The notes below the pieces were generated by a model, which saw only the letters and a program-made list of their open reading frames with translations, ran no database searches and was not told where the DNA came from. DNA of 64,000 nt from the IMG/VR virus record IMGVR_UViG_3300042402_002641, positions 216,020 to 280,019 of that record; one strand, given 5' to 3'. Made by a program: the position numbers and the translations under genes. Every line of letters starts with the position of its first letter. The stretch's first letter is position 1. This DNA comes from a virus. Shown here in pieces: positions 34,812-41,054 of the stretch.

Positions 34812-35253
34812 ATCTCTCCTTGAGGTACTGCTCATGTTGTATCCATTGATCGTTGACTAGAAATCCCCATTCACGACGATGAGGACCAGGCATAAACAGA
34901 GTCCAGGCCGTAACGCCTGGTTTTAATTCAATCCGGTGATAACTATTAGAACCACAAATACGAAAATGACCTGGACCTCGCCACTTCTGTATCTCGCCAA
35001 GCATTTTACCGTCTTTACCAAATTCCGGAACCCATTCATAATATCCGCCCTTCAAAATCAATGTGGCATAGGACCAAGGATGATCATGCACATCATCCGG
35101 ATCACCTTTGAGAAATTTGTGTAAAAATATATTAAAAGGAAAATGCTCACGTTCTTTCAAAAAGAGATAATACCTTACAAGGTAAGGTTCGTTGTGAACA
35201 CGATCATAAATGATGCGTTTACGACCTAATCTCTCAAGCAGTTTCAAAAACAT
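34783..35253 (-). CDS. Cupin-fold metal-binding protein
   Basis: This 156-residue protein carries the cupin pattern: H56-D-H58-P-W with Y-x-T-L-I-L-K-G-G-Y-Y-E73 forming motif 1, and H106-R-I-E-L forming motif 2. These residues typically bind Fe(II) or another metal in small dioxygenases or isomerases. The substrate is unknown. It overlaps the glycosylase gene upstream by 20 bases and the phosphoribosyltransferase gene downstream by 29 bases. Confidence 0.65.
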   Translation of the reverse strand: MFLKLLERLGRKRIIYDRVHNEPYLVRYYLFLKEREHFPFNIFLHKFLKGDPDDVHDHPWSYATLILKGGYYEWVPEFGKDGKMLGEIQKWRGPGHFRICGSNSYHRIELKPGVTAWTLFMPGPHRREWGFLVNDQWIQHEQYLKERYEKTQNQSA

Positions 35254-35680
35254 CTCTTACCTCTTGGTCTAAATAACGGATTAATTCTTTATCAGTGGGT
35301 TCTACTGTGTAATTATGTTTAAAAAAGATCTCATAACTATCTGAACCATACTTACCAATGCCATATAACATTGTAGCATCATTTCCGTCCCAAGTCAAGT
35401 AGTCTTGACTCATTCCAATTAGTCTCTTGTAACGGACATTAACCATGCCTAGGGGCTGTATGATGCTTTTAACAAATTCTTCGTCGGCATTCAACAATGC
35501 ATGAGCATCAGGAAACCAATATAGAAATTCTGGCAGGCAGGTCTTTACAGGTTTTCGACTGGTTTGGTTAAGCATTATGACACCTACAAAGTGTTCCCAT
35601 GAATTTGAGATCTGTTGTTGCACCATTAGGTCATCACGCAAAGCTTTGAACCACATCATCGTTTCCTTATTAGGATCCAT
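35234..35680 (-). CDS. MBD4-like G:T/G:U mismatch DNA glycosylase (HhH-GPD)
   Basis: The 148-residue protein resembles the catalytic domain of MBD4. WEHFVGVIMLNQTSRKPV near residue 28 matches its LIATIFLNRTSGK helix. G107-I-G-K-Y-G-S-D114-S-Y-E-I-F aligns with GIGKYGNDSYRIF. P128-T-D130-K-E-L aligns with PEDHKL, placing D130 on the MBD4 catalytic aspartate. No Fe-S cluster cysteines are present, unlike endonuclease III. Predicted role: removal of thymine or uracil opposite guanine, for example after cytosine deamination. At 148 residues it is a minimal domain without a methyl-CpG-binding part. Confidence 0.75.
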   Translation of the reverse strand: MDPNKETMMWFKALRDDLMVQQQISNSWEHFVGVIMLNQTSRKPVKTCLPEFLYWFPDAHALLNADEEFVKSIIQPLGMVNVRYKRLIGMSQDYLTWDGNDATMLYGIGKYGSDSYEIFFKHNYTVEPTDKELIRYLDQEVRDVFETA

Positions 35681-35730
35681 AAGACTATGCCGATACCTAT
35701 GCCAACTATCATGCCTAGAGCAAATAACAT
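35656..35730 (-). CDS. 24-residue single-TM micropeptide
   Basis: The ATG at 35730 overlaps the upstream stop as TAATG. The product is a hydrophobic Gly/Ile/Leu helix (MLFALGMIVGIGIG at the start) ending in IRKR, an ideal one-pass membrane segment with a basic cytoplasmic tail. Its last 25 bases overlap the glycosylase gene start. The coupling and clean TM composition argue that it is translated; conservation should be tested. Confidence 0.5.
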   Translation of the reverse strand: MLFALGMIVGIGIGIVLWILIRKR

Positions 35731-35948
35731 TATTCTACCGCCTCACCGAACCAATCGTCGACCTGACGTTCAGCTTCTTGTTGTGTCATAGCATGTACAA
35801 ATATTCTTGCAGGCTTACCTACAGTGTGTTGAATGTTGAATTTGATGATACCTGCAGGAATAAGATTCCAATCTCGTTCTACAACAAACTCTTGTAGATG
35901 TTTCATTCTATGTATGAGGTTGTCAGATATATCTTTGGCTGTGTTCAT
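35730..35948 (-). CDS. Small hypothetical protein
   Basis: The start at 35948 forms an ATGA overlap with the CDGSH-like gene and gives 72 residues (MNTAKDISDNLIHRMKH at the start). The C-terminus, EAERQVDDWFGEA, is acidic. A segment IKFNIQHTVGKPARIFVHA suggests a small alpha/beta fold. No family is recognised. Confidence 0.58.
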   Translation of the reverse strand: MNTAKDISDNLIHRMKHLQEFVVERDWNLIPAGIIKFNIQHTVGKPARIFVHAMTQQEAERQVDDWFGEAVE

Positions 35949-36244
35949 TTTGACCTCTCGCTGGTGCACGAATCGTTCCATAGTGACTGTGCCTGTTTTT
36001 TATATTCGGATAATTCCCATTCATTTTTTTTAATTAAATAGTCATCTTCACTGAGTCCGTGCCATCCAATACATTTTCCGGTAGGCGATCGACCACAGCC
36101 GCATGTGCCAAATTCTGTTGGATCTTCTTTAACTCTTATCTGCATGTCTTTATCCTTTTTAAAAATTAAGTTCCACCGGTTATCAAATTCGTCCTGACTA
36201 ACACTGAATGGTCTTGCTTTAGATCCTTTTCCGCCGTCTCCCAT
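35945..36244 (-). CDS. CDGSH-like Cys/His protein (tentative)
   Basis: This 99-residue protein has C48-G-C50-G-R-S-P-T-G-K-C58-I-G-W-H62. The three cysteines and one histidine match the ligand set of CDGSH iron-sulfur domains (C-x-C ... C-x-x-x-H), with one residue fewer between S53 and C58 and I-G-W in place of D-G-S. A [2Fe-2S] cluster is therefore possible but a zinc site is equally open. It lies 2 bases after folE, so it may support redox steps in the same nucleotide region. Confidence 0.45.
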   Translation of the reverse strand: MGDGGKGSKARPFSVSQDEFDNRWNLIFKKDKDMQIRVKEDPTEFGTCGCGRSPTGKCIGWHGLSEDDYLIKKNEWELSEYKKQAQSLWNDSCTSERSK

Positions 36245-36246
36245 AA

Positions 36247-36996
36247 TTACCTCGGCGAAAACTCTTGTTGCATCTTAATGTTGTCAAAGAATTCTTTCTT
36301 TGTGCTTTGGTCGTTTTTAAACGCACCTTTCAATACTGTAGTCTGTGTTAGACTAGAGTGTGCCATAATGCCACGATTTTCACAGCACCCGTGGGTGGCT
36401 TGAATATACACGCCTAGGTCTTTGGCTCCTGTGGCTTTTTCGATTTCTCTAGCAATGTCATTGCAAAGTTCCTCCTGGAGAGTACCTCGTCTTGCACACC
36501 ACTGGGCGATGCGTGTGTATTTGCTAAGTCCGATAAGTTTCTCAGCGGCAATAAGACCAATATAAGCAACGCCAGTAACGGGTTGGTGATGATGGCTACA
36601 CATACTGCGAAGCTCACTGCGAACAACCAGCATACCTTCGTAACGGTCCTCCGTATCATTTGGAAACGCTGTACAATCTGGTGCTGGTTCATATCTTCCC
36701 GCCATTATTTCATTAAAGTACATCTTAGCAAGCCTGCGGGCTGTGCCTTTGCTGTTAGGATCGTTTTCTCTATCAATCAACAGGGTGTCTAGCACTTGTT
36801 CAAATGCCTCTGTTGCTTCGTCGATTAGTTTTTCTATATCACCTTCGTGTAAATAGTCGCTGATATTATCACCTGCCCAGAAACGCTTGCCTTCACGTTT
36901 CATTTTAAAGCGAATGTGATCACCCAAGTAAGCTTCTTGATACCCACCATCGCCTGCCATTGCGTCTAGTGCTGTTTCTTGTTTTTTTAATTTCAA
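36247..36996 (-). CDS. folE: GTP cyclohydrolase I
   Basis: The 249-residue protein has the FolE zinc and catalytic motifs MCSHHHQPVTG near residue 132 and THGCCENRG near 205, with ARRLAKMYFNEI and EKLIGLSKYTRIAQW between. FolE converts GTP to dihydroneopterin triphosphate, the entry step for both folate and 7-deazaguanine synthesis. The start is a TTG at 36996 supported by CGGAG about 8 bases upstream; an internal ATG at residue 13 lacks one. In this phage the second role is favoured because QueE, a QueD-fold protein and DpdA lie in the same block. Confidence 0.92.
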   Translation of the reverse strand: MKLKKQETALDAMAGDGGYQEAYLGDHIRFKMKREGKRFWAGDNISDYLHEGDIEKLIDEATEAFEQVLDTLLIDRENDPNSKGTARRLAKMYFNEIMAGRYEPAPDCTAFPNDTEDRYEGMLVVRSELRSMCSHHHQPVTGVAYIGLIAAEKLIGLSKYTRIAQWCARRGTLQEELCNDIAREIEKATGAKDLGVYIQATHGCCENRGIMAHSSLTQTTVLKGAFKNDQSTKKEFFDNIKMQQEFSPR

Positions 36997-37034
36997 TTAT
37001 ATTCTCCGAGTTAATGTCGTGGATGACATATGTA

Positions 37035-38111
37035 TTATTTTAACTTCTCTAGCAGGTTATTGCAACTAAAAAAGTTTCCTGTTAATGTATCTACTTGTTT
37101 ATTTAGGCTAGGTAGTCGAGTTCTGTAATTTTCCATATGTTCTATAATTGTTTTACAGATGTTCGGGCGATACACAGTATAAGCCTCAAATGATTCAGTC
37201 CACTCACTAGGGTACTTAAAGGTATCAAAAGCCATCTCACTGTAGCTTAAACGATCTGGCACCATAGGAATAGCATCTACTAATGCACCTTCGTACCAAC
37301 TGATGCCAAGTGTTTCTTGTAGGTTGGCACTGAACACCATCTTTGCTTCGCCTAATAAGTTGTGATATTCATTCTTTGTGAGTTGTTGATCTTGACAAAC
37401 AACAAATTCATATTGTGGCAAATGATGTTTTAAATCTCTAAAAATTTCAACCTGCTTCTCAGGAGCGATACGATGCGGAAAAAGAATAAGATCACGCTTG
37501 GACATATTCTTGTACATTGCTAGAGTATCAGGCATATACTCCATTGGCCAGCCTGAGCGTACTATTTTGCCTTTATTAATATATGAAAGTTTTGCTGTTT
37601 CATAATCTATACTTAACAAATTGTGAACAAACATATCAATATGAAAGTCTGTAGCAAAGTAGTTGTGATCAAATGCGTGAAAGAATGACTTCTCGGCATT
37701 TCTAACCCAGGGCTTATCACCTACAAGACGTCCTAGAAAGTCTTGTGGATCATATGAACCGGCATGCCAAAGTCCATGTGTGACTACTGGAATGCCCAGC
37801 AACTCACTCATGTACTTTAAGTTTATAATGCCCGGATGCCAAGCGTCAGTAAAAATAAAGTGGTCGCCAGGATGAACGGACCCGTTACAAAACAGTCGAC
37901 CTAGTTGTTCTACTTGACTGGCTTTGTATATGTTAGTGCCACCGAAGTTAAGAAAAGCGCCAGGAGTAGTGGCTGTAGGAATATCCGTAGGACCAGAAAT
38001 AACATGAACGTCATGTCCTGCCTTTCGTAAGAGACTAGGTACATGAGCCTTCCACTGGCCCGTGTACCTTGTTTCTACAGCTTCTAGATCAACGAGAAAA
38101 ACGCGGCTCAT
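37035..38111 (-). CDS. GT-B glycosyltransferase (GT4-like)
   Basis: The 358-residue protein has a C-terminal Rossmann half typical of retaining GT4 enzymes: LFPHRIAPEKQVEIF near residue 210, CQDQQLTKNEYHNLL near 240, and SANLQETLGISWYEGAL near 260 with the E-x7-E pattern. The N-terminal half includes WHPGIINLKYMSELLGIPVV. It would use a nucleotide-sugar donor. Because it sits among DNA modification genes rather than with the fibre operon, sugar transfer to a modified base in DNA is a possible role; protein or glycan targets cannot be excluded. Confidence 0.72.
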   Translation of the reverse strand: MSRVFLVDLEAVETRYTGQWKAHVPSLLRKAGHDVHVISGPTDIPTATTPGAFLNFGGTNIYKASQVEQLGRLFCNGSVHPGDHFIFTDAWHPGIINLKYMSELLGIPVVTHGLWHAGSYDPQDFLGRLVGDKPWVRNAEKSFFHAFDHNYFATDFHIDMFVHNLLSIDYETAKLSYINKGKIVRSGWPMEYMPDTLAMYKNMSKRDLILFPHRIAPEKQVEIFRDLKHHLPQYEFVVCQDQQLTKNEYHNLLGEAKMVFSANLQETLGISWYEGALVDAIPMVPDRLSYSEMAFDTFKYPSEWTESFEAYTVYRPNICKTIIEHMENYRTRLPSLNKQVDTLTGNFFSCNNLLEKLK

Positions 38112-38346
38112 TGTTGTGTCTAGGCCTGTTGTTATCCCACCGAGGTTTATTGCCTTGATATGGTTTTCTAGGACGCTTGCTGGCTAAGAAAGCACCGTAG
38201 TTTACAGAATCTTTGCGATAAAGATCTGCTGGATTAAAATCACACAGCTCTAGTCTGCACCAATCGTGGTAGGCTTCAAGATCCTCCCACACCTTTACGA
38301 CATCAGGACGACTTTCGAAGTACTTATAGTCCTTGTAGTTTTTCAT
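38089..38346 (-). CDS. Small basic conserved hypothetical
   Basis: Start at the ATG at 38346 (MKNYKDYKYFESRPDVVKVW), preceded by AAGGAAC; 85 residues. The N-terminal part is helical, and the last 30 residues are Arg/Asn/Pro-rich (KPRWDNNRPRHNNEPRF) and likely disordered, suited to nucleic-acid contact. Overlaps the glycosyltransferase gene by 23 bases. Function unknown. Confidence 0.6.
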   Translation of the reverse strand: MKNYKDYKYFESRPDVVKVWEDLEAYHDWCRLELCDFNPADLYRKDSVNYGAFLASKRPRKPYQGNKPRWDNNRPRHNNEPRFSR

Positions 38347-38356
38347 CTTTGTTCCT

Positions 38357-38752
38357 TTAATATTTGATGAACGACCCGTTTTCTCCGTCTTCGGAGACCT
38401 CAATCCAGATCTCACGACCTGGATACTTCAGTGCGATGATGTTGTGTAATTCATCAGACATCATCTCACAGCTCTTATGATCAAGACTCAAAACTGAACC
38501 TTGACCCATATACAACGCTTCAAGCCATCGCTTGAATTGGATGAATTCAATGTCCCTGTCATTGTGGAGCACAGAGATCCACACCCTGAAATGAAAGATG
38601 TGACGATGAGGATTGGCCAAAAACGAAACATCATATTCATCTCCTGTGGCTAGATTAGGGTCTGTGGCAGCTGCTGGGTAGCAGTGAATGCCTTCTTTAC
38701 GGAATGTGACCCAGATCATTTTATTAGGTCGTTGGTCTTGACGGATAATCAT
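38357..38752 (-). CDS. QueD/PTPS-fold protein lacking the canonical catalytic Cys
   Basis: The ATG at 38752 overlaps the upstream stop as ATGA; a TTG seven codons earlier lies in the previous gene. The 131-residue protein lines up by eye with 6-carboxytetrahydropterin synthase. GIHCYPAA carries the first zinc His, PHRHIFHFRVWI the H-x-H pair, DIEFIQFKRWL matches the QueD IIDFAELK helix, SLDHKS holds the D-H pair, and VSEDGENGSFIKY aligns with the KET-containing end. The position four residues before H-x-H, normally Cys, is not Cys. It is either a diverged QueD or a relative with altered chemistry. It fits the pathway with FolE and QueE. Confidence 0.62.
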   Translation of the reverse strand: MIIRQDQRPNKMIWVTFRKEGIHCYPAAATDPNLATGDEYDVSFLANPHRHIFHFRVWISVLHNDRDIEFIQFKRWLEALYMGQGSVLSLDHKSCEMMSDELHNIIALKYPGREIWIEVSEDGENGSFIKY

Positions 38753-38976
38753 ATTGACATTAATCCTTGGCAAAGAGTTTTGATTTCATCTCTAGTCATA
38801 TGAAAATTATATGAACTGGAGTCTGTGACAGAGCCTTTGTCATCGAGACATTCTTGAATTATATCTACTGCCAACAGTCCTTTAGGACTCACTGATTCCC
38901 AGGATTCTACACGAACTTTGAAAGCCGGAGTTTGTTTCACAGTGATATGTTTTACATTTAAACTGGAGTGTTTCAT
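38749..38976 (-). CDS. Small hypothetical protein
   Basis: This 75-residue protein (MKHSSLNVKHITVKQTPAFKV at the start) has two beta strands then a helical end (TRDEIKTLCQGLMSI). ATGA overlaps join it to the genes on both sides. No family is recognised; it may be a small partner of the QueD-fold protein. Confidence 0.58.
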   Translation of the reverse strand: MKHSSLNVKHITVKQTPAFKVRVESWESVSPKGLLAVDIIQECLDDKGSVTDSSSYNFHMTRDEIKTLCQGLMSI

Positions 38977-39350
38977 CTTAGTTGTTCCATTGTTATAATT
39001 TTTGCTAATTCTTCACCTAGATCTTTGTCTTCAGTAACTACATGAAGACTGTGTCGATTCTCATCGCTCTTACGATCGTACTTGGTGGTTTCTACAATAG
39101 TACCGCCGCTGGCACTAAAAACTTGTAAGCGGAAACCTCGGGAATGGAGGTCAACACTTTCACTGTCCTCAGCGTATGCTAGCTCGCAGTCGTCATTGTC
39201 TTTCATTAGCCAGTTTCGAATTCGTTCTTTAATTGATAATTTCATAGTTGTTGTCTGAATTGGCCTTGCACGTTTAATTTGATTTGCACCGGTAATTCTA
39301 GGAAGTCGTCTTTGACTAGCTGTCGATGCTACTGCGTATCCACCACTCAT
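38973..39350 (-). CDS. Conserved hypothetical protein
   Basis: The 125-residue product begins MSGGYAVASTASQRRLPRITG, a basic and probably flexible N-terminus, then IKERIRNWLMKDNDD and a beta-rich C-terminal domain with acidic stretches. Overlap of 4 bases at both ends puts it in the deazaguanine-region operon. No enzyme motif is visible. Confidence 0.58.
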   Translation of the reverse strand: MSGGYAVASTASQRRLPRITGANQIKRARPIQTTTMKLSIKERIRNWLMKDNDDCELAYAEDSESVDLHSRGFRLQVFSASGGTIVETTKYDRKSDENRHSLHVVTEDKDLGEELAKIITMEQLR

Positions 39351-39880
39351 TTTATAATCTCATCTTTGCCATATTGATCCCAATTAGTGAAGCGATCTCT
39401 TCCTAATAGGTCCTGCAGGTTATGGCACCACACCCCGGGATTAGTTGCTTTAAAATCTTTGTCATCTATCTTTAGTGTAGCGTTATAACCTAATTGATTT
39501 AGATAAGGTAATTTTACACTAATTTGCGGAATAAATCTACGCTTTTCGGTAAGACCGCTTTCAAGCAATCCTTCCGTTTCACTAACATCAAAGTCTAGAG
39601 TACACCAGAATCCATCTTCAGCATCAAGGCATACATAAATCATATTCTCCCATGGACGCCAGGTTTCTGTATCGTTGATGCCCTTAGTTTTGAAACTTTG
39701 ATTAGCTCCAAAATAGATATGTTCGCATTTATGATTTCGAGCCAGTTCCATGATTACATAGGGATCATGCTCTCCGACCACAAATAGAGTTCGCATTCCG
39801 TATGCAGGTGTGCGTTCGATTTCTACGCCTACAAAGAATGTAATGGTATCAGCGACACCAGATTCGTAATTTCTTTTCAT
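39347..39880 (-). CDS. Conserved protein in the deazaguanine cluster, unknown function
   Basis: Start at the ATG at 39880 (MKRNYESGVADTITFFVG), which overlaps the 48-residue upstream gene as ATGA; an ATG four codons earlier is possible. The 177-residue protein has alternating strands and helices (TLFVVGEHDPYVIMELA, CEHIYFGANQSF, CTLDFDVSE, QISVKLPYLNQLGYNATLKI) that look like part of a TIM-barrel-type fold. I do not recognise it. Its operon with the QueD-fold gene makes a role in base modification worth testing. Confidence 0.6.
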   Translation of the reverse strand: MKRNYESGVADTITFFVGVEIERTPAYGMRTLFVVGEHDPYVIMELARNHKCEHIYFGANQSFKTKGINDTETWRPWENMIYVCLDAEDGFWCTLDFDVSETEGLLESGLTEKRRFIPQISVKLPYLNQLGYNATLKIDDKDFKATNPGVWCHNLQDLLGRDRFTNWDQYGKDEIIK

Positions 39881-40023
39881 CGTTGGAACCATTTCTTGAT
39901 AGTATTGAGCAAGTTGAGATATCTATAATGATAATCAGTTAACATCGAGGGATGATGAGGACAGCGGCCTTGATGATAGTCACACTGCGGACTGTACTCT
40001 CGATGGCACAATTCACACTTCAT
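39877..40023 (-). CDS. 48-residue Cys/His-rich mini-protein
   Basis: A short gene runs exactly between its neighbours with ATGA overlaps at both ends. The product starts MKCELCHREYSPQCDYHQGR and has C3-x2-C6, C14, H17, C21, H23 and H24, a ligand set compatible with one small zinc site, followed by a basic helical tail ending KKWFQR. It may be a nucleic-acid or protein-binding zinc knuckle. Confidence 0.65.
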   Translation of the reverse strand: MKCELCHREYSPQCDYHQGRCPHHPSMLTDYHYRYLNLLNTIKKWFQR

Positions 40024-40472
40024 TGTTCGAATCCTTGTTTAATTAATTGTCGTTCTTCACGAGCAGTTCTGTGAGTTTCGCACAATGTCACTAGCCATCC
40101 TTGTCCACCTGTTGTGCCAGAGTTACCACACTCTTCACAAGTGACTCCGCTCATGCTTTCTGCCATACGTACCATACCGTCAATAACATCATCTCCACCT
40201 GTGTAGTAGAAACGCAGTGTGCCAAACTTTTCTTTGACTTGATCCAGCGTTACTTGCGGTACTTGTTTGTACTGTGTATAACCTTTTTCAAAGTTCTTAT
40301 TGTTCCAATCAATGTGATGCTGAATATTACCCATGAGCTGATCTAGTACATTGAACCAGCCATCACCACATTCAAATCCCCAGCACATACAAGTTTCCTG
40401 CATGCTTTTGTTGCGATTAATCATCATCTTGGGATATTTTTCGCACAACAACTTATCTAGTTCTTGTTTCAT
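40020..40472 (-). CDS. Conserved phage protein with C-terminal Cys motif
   Basis: The 150-residue protein begins MKQELDKLLCEKYPKMM and contains MCWGFECGDGWFNVLDQL near residue 29, VKEKFGTLRFYYTGGDD near 80 and SGVTCEECGNSG near 108. The same pattern is common in unnamed proteins of many tailed phages. C111-x2-C114 with a later Cys/His (LCETH) could hold zinc. Function is unknown. It begins with a fair AGGAAA ribosome-binding site. Confidence 0.65.
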   Translation of the reverse strand: MKQELDKLLCEKYPKMMINRNKSMQETCMCWGFECGDGWFNVLDQLMGNIQHHIDWNNKNFEKGYTQYKQVPQVTLDQVKEKFGTLRFYYTGGDDVIDGMVRMAESMSGVTCEECGNSGTTGGQGWLVTLCETHRTAREERQLIKQGFEQ

Positions 40473-40480
40473 ATATTTTC

Positions 40481-40648
40481 CTAATGAACTGCTTCTTTAG
40501 AGTCGCACTCACATTCGACGACCCAGTTGTTAAACTGAGTAAATTTATCAACCTCTACACCTAGACCAACTGCTTCATTTACAAAGTGCTGAAGCAATGA
40601 ATTATACAGTTCATCCGGCATAGTGTGTTTGTCAAATTTGATTTTCAT
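40481..40648 (-). CDS. 55-residue acidic mini-protein
   Basis: The ATG at 40648 overlaps the upstream stop as TAATG. The product (MKIKFDKHTMPDELYNSLLQ at the start) is acidic with a short C-terminal C-E-C motif near residue 47. The reading frame fills the gap between two genes, which supports it as a real gene. No family is recognised. Confidence 0.6.
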   Translation of the reverse strand: MKIKFDKHTMPDELYNSLLQHFVNEAVGLGVEVDKFTQFNNWVVECECDSKEAVH

Positions 40649-40857
40649 TACCAAGTGCTCACATCAGTGATGTCGATGGTGGTATCTTCATCCTTGTCAT
40701 GATCACCGAAAAGATTAAACTTCACGGAAACTGTAGGACCGATACCACTTGAGCTGTTTGATTCTAGGGTGAACCATTCTACTTCTTTGAAGTGATCTGC
40801 CATCTTAGCGAGTTTTTCAACCTGTGTGCGATTGAGACTAAAAGTATGCGCTGCCAT
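40648..40857 (-). CDS. Small conserved hypothetical protein
   Basis: This 69-residue protein (MAAHTFSLNRTQVEKLAKMAD at the start) has one helix followed by a beta hairpin with WFTLESNSSSGIGPTVSVKF. No motif is recognised. It is 2 bases downstream of a DUF465-like gene and overlaps the next gene by 1 base. Confidence 0.58.
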   Translation of the reverse strand: MAAHTFSLNRTQVEKLAKMADHFKEVEWFTLESNSSSGIGPTVSVKFNLFGDHDKDEDTTIDITDVSTW

Positions 40858-40859
40858 CG

Positions 40860-41045
40860 TTATGCCTGTGTGTGAAGTTGTTGTTTATGTTTAAGTATAG
40901 CAATATTGTCTTTGAGATGCAACCTCTGTTTCTTCATTTCTTCCAGTTTTAGGTCCTGAAACACTCCTGTTTTTTCCAAAGTGTCAATCTGTTTGTCCAA
41001 AGCACGGTGAGCTTCTTCCAAATGTTTAATACGCTGTTCGTACAT
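40860..41045 (-). CDS. Short coiled-coil protein, DUF465/YdcH-like
   Basis: The 61-residue product MYEQRIKHLEEAHRALDKQID... is a helical hairpin with heptad repeats: a first helix to residue 25, a short turn, then LEEMKKQRLHLKDNI. This matches the layout of YdcH/DUF465 proteins. A strong AAGGAG ribosome-binding site precedes the ATG. Function of the family is not established. Confidence 0.6.
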   Translation of the reverse strand: MYEQRIKHLEEAHRALDKQIDTLEKTGVFQDLKLEEMKKQRLHLKDNIAILKHKQQLHTQA

Positions 41046-41054
41046 ACGGTCTCC

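Noticed and set aside
35234-35680. Endonuclease III or MutY assignment for the HhH protein
   Set aside because: No Fe-S cysteine loop, and the C-terminal P-x-D with GIGKYG-x-D-S-Y fits MBD4 better.
39347-39880. QueC assignment for the unknown protein in the deazaguanine region
   Set aside because: It lacks the PP-loop (SGGxDS) and zinc cysteines of QueC.
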